Below are positions 1 to 8,097 of a DNA stretch of 64,000 nucleotides, piece by piece. The stretch covers positions 124,001 to 188,000 of the forward strand of contig MKWP01000014.1 in NCBI GenBank assembly GCA_001899805.1, in the 5' to 3' direction. A model generated the notes under the pieces. That model saw only the letters and a program-made list of their open reading frames with translations. It had not been told where the DNA came from and searched no databases. Made by a program: the position numbers and the translations under genes. How positions within the stretch are numbered: the first letter of the stretch is position 1; the number at the start of each line of letters is the position of its first letter. Origin of the DNA: Lysobacterales bacterium 66-474. Lineage in GTDB: Bacteria; Pseudomonadota; Gammaproteobacteria; Xanthomonadales; Rhodanobacteraceae.

Positions 1-1
1 C

Positions 2-295
2 CGCGAAATCGACGTCAAGGGCCGCACCTCCATCGCCGACCTGCTGATCATCGCGTCCGGCACCTCCTCCCGCCACGTCAAATCCATCGCCGACGAAGTC
101 GTCAAGTTCGCCAAGCGCGCGGGCATGCTGCCGCTGGGCGTCGAGGGCGAGGCCGAGGCCGAATGGGTGCTGGTGGATCTCGGCGACATCATCGTGCACG
201 TGATGCTGCCGCGCATCCGCGAGTTCTACGGGCTGGAGCGCCTGTGGACCGTGGGCGACCAGGCGCCGGAAGCCGAAGCGGCGAACGATCGGTGA
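2..295 (+). CDS. rsfS: Ribosomal silencing factor RsfS (3' part)
   Basis: The gene enters from the left edge; 97 codons are visible and the reading frame starts at base 2. The product carries the RsfS/Iojap core: [20 protein letters not shown], then [20 protein letters not shown] and the [15 protein letters not shown] tail. Family members bind ribosomal protein L14 on the 50S subunit and block subunit joining during starvation. rlmH follows in the same direction after 148 bp, the usual Xanthomonadales order. The start codon lies outside the window. Identification is confident from the conserved core. Confidence 0.93.
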   Translation, partial: REIDVKGRTSIADLLIIASGTSSRHVKSIADEVVKFAKRAGMLPLGVEGEAEAEWVLVDLGDIIVHVMLPRIREFYGLERLWTVGDQAPEAEAANDR

Positions 296-320
296 ATACA
301 CGGAAACCCTGATTCGTTCA

Positions 321-425
321 CCGTTCGCCCTGAGCGAAGCGCAGCGAAGTCGAAGGGTGGACGGCGAGACCCTGAATCCCCATGATCAATATCCGTCCGT
401 ACTTCGACAGGCTCGGCACGAACGG
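321..425. repeat. Inverted pair of REP-like palindromic repeats
   Basis: Two related elements of about 40 bp lie head to head: 321-364 (CCGTTCGCCCTGAGCGAAGC onward) and 393-425. Read on the minus strand the second begins CCGTTCGTGCCGAGCCTGTC and ends in GTACGGACGG. Each is itself an imperfect palindrome. This matches the style of dispersed intergenic repeats seen in many high-GC proteobacteria; it fills the rsfS-rlmH gap and may shape mRNA processing there. Confidence 0.7.
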
Positions 426-443
426 GATTGATCAGGCCCTAGC

Positions 444-914
444 ATGCGCGCGCGTCTGATCGCGGTCGGCGAACGCATGCCGGGCTGGGTGGCGGAAGGC
501 TTCGCGGAGTACGTGAAACGCCTGTCGCGCGACCTGCCGCTGGAACTCGTCGAGATCAAACCCGGCACGCGCGGCAAGGGCCGCGACGATGCGCGTGCCA
601 TGGCGGACGAAGGCGCGGCGCTGCTCGCCGCGTTGCCGCGCGACGCGCACGTCGTCGCGCTGGACGGCCGCGGCACCGCGTGGTCCAGCGAACAACTCGC
701 CGATCAATTGTCGAAATGGCGCATGGCCGGCCGCGACCTCGCGTTCCTGATCGGCGGCCCCGACGGCCACGCCCGCGACGTGCTGCAACGCGCCGACCAG
801 CGCTGGTCACTCGGGCCGCTTACGCTGCCGCACATGCTGGTGCGCCTGGTCGTGGCCGAGCAGTTGTACCGCGCGGCGACGATCCTCAACGGACATCCGT
901 ATCACCGCGGGTGA
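444..914 (+). CDS. rlmH: 23S rRNA (pseudouridine1915-N3)-methyltransferase RlmH
   Basis: A 156-residue SPOUT-class methyltransferase, the normal length for RlmH, which methylates pseudouridine 1915 in helix 69 of 23S rRNA using SAM. The SAM-binding knot is visible as FLIGGPDGHARDVLQRAD, followed by the conserved C-terminal run SLGPLTLPHMLVRLVVAEQ and ending NGHPYHRG. The ATG at 444 begins MRARLIAVGERMPGW, the typical N-terminus. It lies downstream of rsfS; maf, its usual next neighbour, is displaced about 4.2 kb by the cassette cluster. Confidence 0.96.
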   Translation: MRARLIAVGERMPGWVAEGFAEYVKRLSRDLPLELVEIKPGTRGKGRDDARAMADEGAALLAALPRDAHVVALDGRGTAWSSEQLADQLSKWRMAGRDLAFLIGGPDGHARDVLQRADQRWSLGPLTLPHMLVRLVVAEQLYRAATILNGHPYHRG

Positions 915-1192
915 CCGGATTTTCCTTCTCGCTTCGGGAGAAGGGGCGTGAAACGCCGATGAGGGTTCGGCATCGCAAAGTTCAAAACAAACGTGAAACG
1001 CTCGCGCGCATTCGCCGCGCCTCGGCGACAAGCAGGCGCAGCGCGCGGACATCCGGCACGCACGAATAAGGTATTGCCCGCGTGCGGGAATTTTCCGATT
1101 GCGGCATGCCGCACAGCGCGCGATACTCGGCGCAACGTCCCACTCAGGGGCAGAATTGCTGTTATGCGCCCTTGATGGCGTAAGGAGATTCC

Positions 1193-2572
1193 GTGATCAA
1201 GCTTCAGGATCCAAGGGGCGTAAAGCTTTCCGGAACCAATGAGCAGGCACTGGCTCAGGTATCCGACGCGATGGAAAAGATCAATAAGCGTCGTCCGTTC
1301 GAAGACAACGTATCGCAACACCTTCGTGACGCCTTGCTGCCAGACAGGATCGTCGCGACCCTGAATATGGAAGGCATAGTTGCCACACGGAGACAGACAA
1401 TAGCGGTGATGGACGCGATGCGAGTCCAAGAGACGGTCGGAAAATCCGAAGTTGAGATCGTCAACACACTCAAAGCTGACGAATTTGTTCAAAAGGCCGT
1501 CGACGATGGCGTAACATTCGATCAAAGATTGATACGGGAAGTAAATTCGGTGCTGCTGCATACGCTCCGCAAAGATGCGGGTCAGTTCCGGCTCGGTGAA
1601 GTGGAACTACCTGGTGCGCCGTTCTCACCACCTCCCCCGGGAGACATCCCTGACCTCATACGGACGTTGGTCGAACTGTATCCCCTTGGCGAGTCCGTAC
1701 ATCCAGTGCTCCATGCAGCATGGCTGCACGCCCAGTTCACTCAAATCCATCCTTTCAGCGATGGGAATGGTCGCACCGGACGCCTTCTCCAAGATTGGAC
1801 GTTGATCCGTAGAGGCTACTTCCCAATCGGAATACCCCCATCACAACGCGACGACTATTATAGAGCGCTTGAGCTTGCAGACAGCCGTGATTGGGACGAG
1901 TTTGTAGAACTACTGGCAGTTCTGCAACTATCAATGCTGGCTAAGATCGAAGCTGTTGTGGGTGCGGCCGAAAGGAGACAGACGTTCATTTCAAGACTTG
2001 CGTCAGCGGCAGCCACAAAGGACAGGAACACTCGGCATAAATCATACTTGGTATGGCGCAAGCGCATGGAGTTGCTAAGTAATACGTTCGAGGAAGCGTG
2101 CCACGAGCTTGACCAAGCTTCGAATGTGGTGGGAGCCTCATTTCGCGGGTTCGGTGTCGTTGAGTTTCGAGAATGGGACGAGATTTGTAAGCACGGCTCT
2201 ATTGATAAGAGCTGGTTGTTTTCGCTACTGTTCTTCGCCGAAGGTCGTCCCTTCTACAAAACAATTGCTTATCTACGTCGCCATTCCCCCCAGCCCTCGG
2301 TAGATTACTTCGCGCCACCACGCGATGCGGTCGCTTTGTACTTCACAGGTACAGATATTCCAGATGGTGAAAGGCCAAACTTTTATTCGTTCACCGACCC
2401 GCATATTAGGTTGAGGGAGGTTCTGTTCTTGGGAGACAATACTATTGTTTACCGTCAGCCTGCACCAGACGAGCAGTGGAAGCTTGAGGAGAAAAACAAC
2501 AATAATCAGATCGTAGAAGATCTGTTTATTGATGTCTTCGTAAGGAAAGCTGGCCTTGATATTGGTGAGTAA
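1193..2572 (+). CDS. Fic domain protein (class II, N-terminal inhibitory helix)
   Basis: A 459-residue Fic-family enzyme, expected to transfer AMP or another nucleotide moiety to a protein hydroxyl. The catalytic loop HPFSDGNGRTGR occupies residues 186-197 and is complete (His186, Asp190, Asn192, Arg194, Arg197). An inhibitory-helix motif TLNMEG (S/T-x3-E-G) lies at residues 56-61, so the enzyme should be autoinhibited in cis. About 200 residues follow the Fic core; I do not recognise that part. The GTG at 1193 is chosen because AAGGAGA sits 4 nt upstream. Base composition is clearly AT-richer than neighbouring housekeeping genes, consistent with acquisition as a cassette. Confidence 0.9.
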   Translation: MIKLQDPRGVKLSGTNEQALAQVSDAMEKINKRRPFEDNVSQHLRDALLPDRIVATLNMEGIVATRRQTIAVMDAMRVQETVGKSEVEIVNTLKADEFVQKAVDDGVTFDQRLIREVNSVLLHTLRKDAGQFRLGEVELPGAPFSPPPPGDIPDLIRTLVELYPLGESVHPVLHAAWLHAQFTQIHPFSDGNGRTGRLLQDWTLIRRGYFPIGIPPSQRDDYYRALELADSRDWDEFVELLAVLQLSMLAKIEAVVGAAERRQTFISRLASAAATKDRNTRHKSYLVWRKRMELLSNTFEEACHELDQASNVVGASFRGFGVVEFREWDEICKHGSIDKSWLFSLLFFAEGRPFYKTIAYLRRHSPQPSVDYFAPPRDAVALYFTGTDIPDGERPNFYSFTDPHIRLREVLFLGDNTIVYRQPAPDEQWKLEEKNNNNQIVEDLFIDVFVRKAGLDIGE

Positions 2573-2577
2573 TGGGC

Positions 2578-2647
2578 GCCTAACCACTCGGTCAACCGGA
2601 CGCAAACCCGCTACGCAGGTTCGCGCCACTGATTTTCGGTGTCAGAC
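2578..2647 (+). other. attC-like site 1 (end of fic cassette)
   Basis: R''-like GCCTAAC (2578-2584) is followed by CACTCGGTCAACCGGACG. About 45 bp later comes GTCAGAC (2641-2647) in the position of R' GTTRRRY, with one deviation. Arms and spacing match the other four sites. Confidence 0.75.
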
Positions 2648-2696
2648 CGAAGCAGGAGCTTCTTGACGTCGTGACGATCTGTATATGTAGTTGGTC

Positions 2697-2971
2697 ATGG
2701 AGTTCGCTTGGTCGAAGGCCTAACGTGCCGCGAACCTGAAAGCCACGGGCTCGACTTCGTCGATGCTCCGCGGGTGTTCGATGGCCTCACGTTCACGTTC
2801 GAGGACGGTCGATTCGATTACGGCGAGCAACGGTTCGTCACCCTTGGTTTGCTGGCCGGGACTCCAGTGTCCATCGTTCGCACGGAGACCGCGCATGAAA
2901 TCCACACCATCTCCTTCCGCAAAGCCACGCAACGTGAAGCGCAAATCTACTTCAACCAAATCCAGGACTGA
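2697..2971 (+). pseudogene. brnT: BrnT-type toxin, disrupted by stop codon and frameshift
   Basis: The natural start is the ATG at 2697 (MEFAWSKA), but the frame meets TAA at 2721. The rest of the family sequence (HGLDFVDAPRVFDGLTFTFE through ISFRKATQREAQIYFNQIQD) is in another frame from about 2744. A single missing base near 2742-2746 plus the nonsense codon explain both. BrnT toxins are small RelE-like ribonucleases (DUF497). A TTG at 2709-2711 region could give an N-terminally altered product of 87 residues lacking the first strand, but toxin activity is doubtful. The antitoxin gene downstream overlaps the 3' end. Confidence 0.75.
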
Positions 2972-3203
2972 CTGGGCCAGGCTCAAGGCCGGCCCTGCCG
3001 GTGCCACGCGCGAGCACCCCGAAGCCGACGTCCGGCACATTGTCCGCGGCATGGTGCGCCGCGGACTGCAGCCAAGACCATCGAAAGCCGCCGTGTCGCT
3101 GCGTGTCGACGAAGACGTGATCGAGTGGTTCAAGGCACAGGGACCGGGCTATCAAACGCGTATCAATTCGGTGTTGCGCGCGTTCCGTGATGCTTCGGTT
3201 TGA
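2895..3203 (+). CDS. brnA: BrnA-family antitoxin
   Basis: 102 residues starting at ATG 2895, inside the last third of brnT, which is the usual overlap in brnTA operons. The C-terminal ribbon-helix-helix region KAAVSLRVDEDVIEWFKAQG followed by PGYQTRINSVLRAF is diagnostic of BrnA (DUF4415). It normally neutralises BrnT and represses the operon. Here the toxin partner is broken while the antitoxin appears intact. Its stop lies inside the left end of attC site 2, showing how tightly the cassette is packed. Confidence 0.85.
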   Translation: MKSTPSPSAKPRNVKRKSTSTKSRTDWARLKAGPAGATREHPEADVRHIVRGMVRRGLQPRPSKAAVSLRVDEDVIEWFKAQGPGYQTRINSVLRAFRDASV

Positions 3204-3292
3204 CATCCCGGTCAACCCGTGTCCACTTTTGCGCAGGAACCCTCCGCCCACCCGCTGCGCAGGTTTTGCGCCGGGGACCTCAAGCGTTAGCC
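3198..3292 (+). other. attC-like site 2 (end of brnTA cassette)
   Basis: GTTTGAC (3198-3204, R'' position), ATCCCGGTCAACCCG left arm and GTTAGCC (3286-3292, R') are separated by a GC-rich variable centre. It is longer (95 bp) than the other sites. Confidence 0.75.
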
Positions 3293-3320
3293 CTTTGTGG
3301 GAAGTGCTTGCGAAACTGGA

Positions 3321-3340
3321 AGTGATACTGTAGTGTCACT
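3321..3340. promoter_or_regulatory. Imperfect palindrome before the antitoxin gene
   Basis: AGTGATACTGTAGTGTCACT is a 20-bp imperfect dyad ending 2 bp before the ATG at 3343. Autoregulation through a dyad at the start is normal for Phd-type antitoxins; binding here is inferred. Confidence 0.5.
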
Positions 3341-3342
3341 TC

Positions 3343-3600
3343 ATGCGCACCGAACTCGTCACCACTCTCAAGCGTCAAGCCACCGAACTCCTGTCGGACA
3401 TCGAGCGAGACAAAGAGCCCATTCTCATCACTCAGCATGGTTTGCCCAGCGCGTACCTGCTGGACGTCGAGACGTACGAGCTCATGGAGCAGCGCATGGC
3501 AATCCTTGAGGGTATCGCCCGCGGGGAGCAGGCTGTTGCCGAGGGTCGCGTTGCGTCCCATGCGCAAGCCAAGAAGCGCCTTGCCCGATGGCTGAGATAA
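3343..3600 (+). CDS. Phd/YefM-family antitoxin
   Basis: 85 residues. The N-terminal half (MRTELVTTLKRQATELLSDI, then EPILITQHGLPSAYLLDVET YE) is the Phd/YefM DNA-binding fold. The charged C-terminal tail is the part expected to wrap the toxin. It overlaps the following ParE/RelE toxin gene by 13 bp, so the two are translationally coupled. A dyad right before the start suggests autorepression. The pair fills one integron cassette between attC sites 2 and 3, a common location for such modules. Confidence 0.88.
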   Translation: MRTELVTTLKRQATELLSDIERDKEPILITQHGLPSAYLLDVETYELMEQRMAILEGIARGEQAVAEGRVASHAQAKKRLARWLR

Positions 3601-3908
3601 TTTGGTCAGAGCCAGCGTTGGGTGATCTGGATGCCATCGCAGACTACATCGCACTCGAAAACCCCATTGCTGCATCCACGCTCATCAAGCGCATTCTTGG
3701 TCACGTCGAGCAGCTGGCTGATCACCCGGAAAGTGGTAGTCGGCCGCAGGAGCTCGGGCGGTCGCGGTATCGCCAGATTGTCGAACCGCCTTGCCGTGTG
3801 TTTTACCGCTACGACGGACACAAAGTCTTTATCCTCTACGTCATGCGATCAGAGCGGCTACTGCGTCGAAGACACCTCGCGTCACGCGCAAGGCGAGCAA
3901 AGGGCTGA
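3588..3908 (+). CDS. ParE/RelE-superfamily toxin
   Basis: 106 residues starting with MAEIIWSEPALGDLDAIADY, the typical ParE/RelE opening, then LGHVEQLADHPESGSRPQEL and the conserved strand CRVFYRYDGHKVFILYVMRS. The family includes mRNA interferases and gyrase poisons; the sequence alone does not decide between them, though the DAIADYI and GRSRYRQIVE segments lean towards the ParE type. Coupled to the upstream antitoxin. The last codons run into attC site 3. Confidence 0.85.
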   Translation: MAEIIWSEPALGDLDAIADYIALENPIAASTLIKRILGHVEQLADHPESGSRPQELGRSRYRQIVEPPCRVFYRYDGHKVFILYVMRSERLLRRRHLASRARRAKG

Positions 3909-3974
3909 CAACTCGGTCAACCGGACGTTCACCCCGCTGCACGGGCTGCCGGCCGCTTACCTCGGGCGTTACAA
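3903..3974 (+). other. attC-like site 3 (end of phd/parE cassette)
   Basis: GGCTGAC (3903-3909), AACTCGGTCAACCGGACG left arm and CTCGGGC-GTTACAA (R' at 3968-3974). The right heptamer deviates in its last two bases, which belong to the next cassette. Confidence 0.78.
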
Positions 3975-3986
3975 TTGGTGACAGTC

Positions 3987-4286
3987 ATGAACAGGTGTCA
4001 ACGACCTCTCTTCTTTGGGCGGTTGGGGCGCATCCTCGTGGGTGCAGCGTGCCTCAGCTTCGCCGCATTCGGCTTCGTCACGCACCCCGAGTATTCAATC
4101 AGTGCCAGGGTGCTTCTTTTATTTTTTGGAACCTCGTTTGTCATAGGCGGAGTACGAGCCATTCCCGGCTGCGAAATCACGGCGATTTCAAACATGTTTG
4201 TTCCAAAATCGCGGCAATTGACCTGCTGGTGTCCTTTGTTCTCTCCACTTGATAGCCTTGAAAGGCGCTTGTCTTCCAAGCATTGA
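3987..4286 (+). CDS. Small membrane protein of an integron cassette, unknown function
   Basis: About 99 residues from ATG 3987 (MNRCQRPLFFGRLGRILVGA); a GTG at 3975 would add four residues. Two hydrophobic segments are visible: LGRILVGAACLSFAAFGFV and ARVLLLFFGTSFVIGGV. A cysteine-containing stretch IPGCEITAISNMF and a second CWC motif follow. I do not recognise a family. It is the only gene between attC sites 3 and 4, which supports it being a real cassette gene. Confidence 0.6.
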   Translation: MNRCQRPLFFGRLGRILVGAACLSFAAFGFVTHPEYSISARVLLLFFGTSFVIGGVRAIPGCEITAISNMFVPKSRQLTCWCPLFSPLDSLERRLSSKH

Positions 4287-4304
4287 TGATGTTTGCGAAT
4301 CACG

Positions 4305-4374
4305 GTCTGACTATTCGGCCAACCGGACGCTCCCCCGCCTCGTGGGTTCGTGCCGCTGATTTCGGGCGTTAGCC
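4305..4374 (+). other. attC-like site 4
   Basis: GTCTGAC (4305-4311), TATTCGGCCAACCGGACG left arm, right arm CCGCTGATTTCGGGC and a perfect R' GTTAGCC (4368-4374). This is the clearest of the five sites and aligns arm for arm with aadA-type attC. Confidence 0.85.
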
Positions 4375-4389
4375 CACAGAAGGTCCCTC

Positions 4390-5079
4390 ATGGACGTCGA
4401 CGAATTCGCCAAGCTAATCGAAGCTCTAGCCAAGCTGTTTGGTGTTCTCGTTTGGCCGACGTTGATCGCGTTCGTGCTTGTTCGATTCGCGCCTGCCATC
4501 AAGGATTTCTTGTCCAGTCTGGGCGAGTTCACCTTCAAGGGTGGCGGGTTTGAAGCAACCGCAAAGCGAAAGCAAGCCGAGGCTACTGCAGCGCTGGTCG
4601 CAGCTTCCGTGGCGCGACCTGACAGCAACACGACACCAGAAACTGCCGCCCGAGACGCAAAGGAAGCTGCTGCTGTTGTAGCCGCGTCGGTCAACGCGCG
4701 TGTTATCCGCCGCGCCAGCGAGACAACCGCGCTATGGGTCGACGATCGGCCGAGCAACAACAAATTCGAACGTCAGTCGCTCGAAGCGCTCGGCGTGTCG
4801 TTTATCCTCGCCACGTCGACGGAAGAGGCGCTCGATCGCGTCAAGGCGCAAAAGTTTGGTGTCATCATTTCCGACATGAGTCGCCCCCCTGACCCGCGTG
4901 CCGGGTACACGCTCTTGGACAGGCTTCGTGCGCTGGGAATTGAGACGCCGTTTATTATCTACGCGAGCTCGAGTGCTCCGGAACATAAGGCTGAAGCTCG
5001 AAGCCGAGGTGCGTTCGGTTGCACCAATCGAGCGTCGGAGCTGTTCGAATATGTGCTTGCGGCGCTCAACCGTGGCTAA
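4390..5079 (+). CDS. Membrane-anchored receiver-domain protein
   Basis: 229 residues. One transmembrane segment near residues 17-32 ([17 protein letters not shown]) is followed by an Ala-rich helical region to about 105, then a CheY-like receiver domain. The acidic pair Asp118/Asp119 ([10 protein letters not shown]) and the presumed phospho-acceptor Asp162 ([10 protein letters not shown]) are present, with a degenerate switch region near ASSSAPEHK. There is no output domain. The LWVDD-R-P-NN style is seen in orphan receivers of accessory regions. It starts 16 bp after attC site 4 and its stop lies in site 5, so it is a whole cassette. Its partner kinase is not in the window. Confidence 0.75.
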   Translation: MDVDEFAKLIEALAKLFGVLVWPTLIAFVLVRFAPAIKDFLSSLGEFTFKGGGFEATAKRKQAEATAALVAASVARPDSNTTPETAARDAKEAAAVVAASVNARVIRRASETTALWVDDRPSNNKFERQSLEALGVSFILATSTEEALDRVKAQKFGVIISDMSRPPDPRAGYTLLDRLRALGIETPFIIYASSSAPEHKAEARSRGAFGCTNRASELFEYVLAALNRG

Positions 5080-5145
5080 CAGTCCGCTGCAGCAGACCGC
5101 CATTTCGCTACGCGAGCCGTCGGCGGCTGGGCTCGGGCGCCAGGT
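5074..5145 (+). other. Probable degenerate attC-like site 5
   Basis: GGCTAAC (5074-5080) is a good R'' heptamer; the following CCGCTGCAGCAGACCGCC differs from the other left arms. The end GGCTCGGGC-GCCAGGT keeps the right-arm sequence, but R' has decayed from GTTRRRY. It closes the array 32 bp before maf. Confidence 0.5.
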
Positions 5146-5177
5146 CGAAGCAGGAACGGCTGACTGAGGCCAGGAAC

Positions 5178-5750
5178 ATGCTGCATCTCGCCTCGCAATC
5201 CCCGCGCCGCCACGAGTTGCTGCGGCAGCTTGGCGTCGCGTTCGAAGTCGTCGATGTCGAGGTGCCGGAAGTGCGCGGCGCGGACGAATCGCCGCGCGGG
5301 TACGTCGAGCGGGTGGCGCGCGAGAAGGCCTCGGCAGGGTTCGACGCGGTGCGGGGCCGAGATCCCGCGGCGGTGGTGCTGGGCGCCGATACCGAGGTGG
5401 TGCTGGACGGGCGGGTGTTCGGCAAGCCGCGCGACGGCGACGACGCGACGGCGATGCTGCGCGCGCTGTCGGGCCGCACGCACGCGGTCGTGTCCGTGGT
5501 CTGCTGCGCGCGGCAGGGCGCGCTCGCGCTGGCGGCGAGCGTGTCCGAGGTGGCTTTCGCGGACATCGATGACGCCGCGATCGCGCGCTACGTCGCCACC
5601 GGCGAGCCGTTCGGCAAGGCCGGCGGCTATGCGATCCAGGGCCGCGCGGCAAGTTTCATCGCGCACCTGTCGGGCAGTTATTCGGGCGTGATGGGCTTGC
5701 CCTTGTTCGAAACCGCCAACCTGCTCCGCGAGGCCGGGCTCGCGGCGTGA
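5178..5750 (+). CDS. maf: Maf-type nucleoside triphosphate pyrophosphatase
   Basis: 190 residues from ATG 5178. It opens [19 protein letters not shown], the invariant Maf signature (SxSPRR), with [10 protein letters not shown] and [10 protein letters not shown] in the active-site loop and [13 protein letters not shown] later. Maf/YhdE enzymes hydrolyse dTTP, UTP and modified pyrimidine nucleotides and are linked to septum inhibition. A longer upstream reading through the attC region is possible but has no family support. rng follows, as in E. coli. Confidence 0.93.
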   Translation: MLHLASQSPRRHELLRQLGVAFEVVDVEVPEVRGADESPRGYVERVAREKASAGFDAVRGRDPAAVVLGADTEVVLDGRVFGKPRDGDDATAMLRALSGRTHAVVSVVCCARQGALALAASVSEVAFADIDDAAIARYVATGEPFGKAGGYAIQGRAASFIAHLSGSYSGVMGLPLFETANLLREAGLAA

Positions 5751-5889
5751 CGGCGGCTGAACGCCCGCGATTCGCGCATCGACAGGTACACACACGCCGG
5801 GCTATAAGGGGCGGGCGATCGCTTGATGGATGAAGGGTCCGGGAACCCGATCCGCATGTCCGTCGCGCCGACTTTGGACAGACCCGCCC

Positions 5890-7371
5890 ATGACCGAGGA
5901 AATCCTGATCAACGTCACGCCTCGCGAGGCGCGGGTCGGCGTGGTCGAGAACGGCATGTTGCAGGAGGTGCACGTCGAGCGCAGCGGCCGCCGCGGCTAC
6001 GTCGGAAACATCTACTGCGGGCGCGTCAAGCGGGTGATGCCGGGGATGCAGGCAGCGTTCGTCGACATCGGGCTGGAACGCAGCGCGTTCCTGCACGCGG
6101 CCGACATGGCGCATCCGGCGCTCAATGCCGATCCCATCGACGGCGTGGCGCCCGCGCCCGCCAGCGCGCCGCCAATCACCGAGCTGGTGCACGAGGGCCA
6201 GCGCCTGATCGTGCAGGTCATCAAGGATCCGATCGGCAGCAAGGGCGCGCGCCTGTCCACGCACCTTTCCATCCCGTCGCGCTACCTGGTGCTGCTGCCG
6301 GACAGCGTGACGCTGGGCGTGTCGGTGCGCATCGAGGACGAGGCCGAGCGCGAACGCTTGCGCGGCGTGCTCGCGGGACTGGTCGAGGGCGGCAAATTCG
6401 GGTTGATCGCGCGCACCAATGCCGAAGGGCTGGAGCGCGACGCGCTGGCCGAGGACGTCGCCTACGTCACCCGCGTCTGGCAGGTGGTGGCCGAGGCGAT
6501 CGCGCGCGCGCAGCCTGGCCAGCGCGTGTACGAGGAACCGCCGTTGCCGCTGCGCGTGCTGCGCGACCTGATGCACGACGACATCGAGAAGGTGCGCGTC
6601 GATTCGCGCGAGACCTTCGAGCGAACGCTGGATTTCGCGCGCCAGTTCATGCCGGAACTCGCCGAGCGCGTCGAGCACTATCCGGGCGAGCGCCCGATCT
6701 TCGACCTGTACGGGGTCGAGGACGAGATCCAGAAAGCCCTGCGCAAGGAAGTGCCGTTGAAATCCGGCGGCTACCTCGTGATCGACCAGACCGAGGCGAT
6801 GACCACCATCGACGTCAACACCGGCGCCTACCTCGGTTCGCGCAACCTGGAAGAGACCGCGTTCCGCACCAACCTCGAGGCCGCGCAGGCCGCCGCGCGG
6901 CAACTGCGCCTGCGCAACCTCGGCGGCATCATCATCATCGACTTCATCGACATGCACGACGACGAGCACAAGCGCCAGGTGCTGCGCACGCTCGAAAAGG
7001 CGTTGGCGCGCGACCACGCCAAGACCACCGTGTACGAGATGAGCCCGCTCGGCCTCGTCGAAATGACCCGCAAGCGCACCACCGAGAGCCTCGCGCGGCA
7101 ACTGTGCGAACCGTGCGCGACCTGCGCGGGGCGCGGTATTTTGAAAACCGCCGAAACCGTCGGCTACGAAATCTTCCGCGAGATCACCCGCGCGGTGCGC
7201 CAGTTCGAAGCCGAGAAACTGCTGGTGCTGGCGGCGCCGGCGGTGGTCGCACGGATGCTGGAAGAAGAATCCTCCGCGGTCGCCGAGCTGGAGGCCTTCA
7301 TCGGGAAGTCGATCCGCTTCCAGCCCGAGGAGCAGTACGGGCAGGAGCAGTTCGATGTCGTGCTGCTTTGA
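5890..7371 (+). CDS. rng: Ribonuclease G
   Basis: 493 residues from ATG 5890 (MTEEILINVTPREARVGVVE). An S1 domain (about residues 38-125) is followed by the RNase E/G catalytic core. Catalytic aspartates are Asp308 (TTIDVNTGAY) and Asp351 (IIIIDFIDMH), 43 residues apart as in RNase E. The zinc-link motif is CEPCATCAGRG. No long C-terminal degradosome scaffold is present, which separates it from RNase E. The enzyme matures the 5' end of 16S rRNA and decays mRNAs. An upstream ATG at 5830 would add 20 residues of non-family sequence and is not preferred. Confidence 0.95.
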   Translation: MTEEILINVTPREARVGVVENGMLQEVHVERSGRRGYVGNIYCGRVKRVMPGMQAAFVDIGLERSAFLHAADMAHPALNADPIDGVAPAPASAPPITELVHEGQRLIVQVIKDPIGSKGARLSTHLSIPSRYLVLLPDSVTLGVSVRIEDEAERERLRGVLAGLVEGGKFGLIARTNAEGLERDALAEDVAYVTRVWQVVAEAIARAQPGQRVYEEPPLPLRVLRDLMHDDIEKVRVDSRETFERTLDFARQFMPELAERVEHYPGERPIFDLYGVEDEIQKALRKEVPLKSGGYLVIDQTEAMTTIDVNTGAYLGSRNLEETAFRTNLEAAQAAARQLRLRNLGGIIIIDFIDMHDDEHKRQVLRTLEKALARDHAKTTVYEMSPLGLVEMTRKRTTESLARQLCEPCATCAGRGILKTAETVGYEIFREITRAVRQFEAEKLLVLAAPAVVARMLEEESSAVAELEAFIGKSIRFQPEEQYGQEQFDVVLL

Positions 7372-8097
7372 TTGCGTGCGCACTTTACGCACTTTCTGCG
7401 CGCGTAACGACGTCCATGTCTCTTTCCGCGCGCCTCCCGTGCGCGCGTGTGACTTTCTCTTGCGTGGCCAAGAGAAAGTCACCAAAGAGAAGGCCACCCC
7501 GCGAACACGCCCTTCGCCCATCCATGGGCTACGGGTTCGCTCACGGTCGCCGGGGTTCGCCGACGATACATCCATGTATCCGCGGCGAACTGGTGCACTT
7601 CCTGTGCGCCACCCTGCGGGCGATTCCGTCGTCCGCTCGCCGTGTTCGAGGGGTCCCGTTTGGCGCGCATCCTGTGCGCGTGGCGCGACAAGGTACGTTG
7701 GTTGCTCTCGCCGCGAACGAGGCCATGGATGGCCGGTCGTCGAAGCAGTCAACGCGCCGTTGCACGGCGCCGAGCATCGCAGCGCCAAGCGGGAGCAAGG
7801 CGCGCATGTTCGAGCACAAGGATGTGCGACTAAATCGGCAGGGACTGCCGATTTGAACGCCGCAGGCGGCCCTGAGTGTCGGCGAAGGGCGAGCCACAGG
7901 GATGTGGCGAGTAGTTCGCGCCGGCTCGCTTGGCGCGAGACGCGCAGGGAAGTTTCGGCAACACGATGTTGTCGAAACCGTCGTGCCCGGCGCAATGGTC
8001 TTTGGCTACTTTCTGCCGAAACAGAAAGTAGCTCGCGCGCCGTCGAGGCGCGCGAAACCCAGGTACCGAAGTCATATTCAACCCAAGAGGTGGCGCC
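7372..8097. repeat. Noncoding intergenic repeat block with two hairpins
   Basis: This 726-bp gap between rng and yhdP shows no convincing gene. It begins with a 14-bp perfect stem (GTGACTTTCTCTTG at 7449, its complement ending 7482) and ends with an 11-bp perfect stem (GCTACTTTCTG at 8005, complement ending 8032). In between, the sequence has the coding-like but frameless character of dispersed intergenic mosaics in Xanthomonadales. Confidence 0.6.

Larger units (their letters stand above)
1161..5145 (+). mobile_element. Integron cassette cluster without integrase (CALIN)
   Basis: Five gene cassettes in one orientation are each followed by an attC-like site (2578-2647, 3198-3292, 3903-3974, 4305-4374, 5074-5145). 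Four of the sites share TCGGTCAACCGGACG-like left arms close to the aadA-type attC pattern, and two end in the crossover heptamer GTTAGCC. Cassettes hold one gene or a toxin-antitoxin pair packed tightly between sites, as in chromosomal integrons. No tyrosine recombinase of the IntI type was seen. A GTTATGC at 1161-1167 may mark the left boundary. The block splits the conserved rlmH-maf junction and parts of it have lower GC than the flanks. Confidence 0.85.

Noticed and set aside
7372-8097. Small genes in the rng-yhdP gap
   Set aside because: Frames are Arg/Ser-rich, lack ribosome sites and coincide with intergenic repeats.
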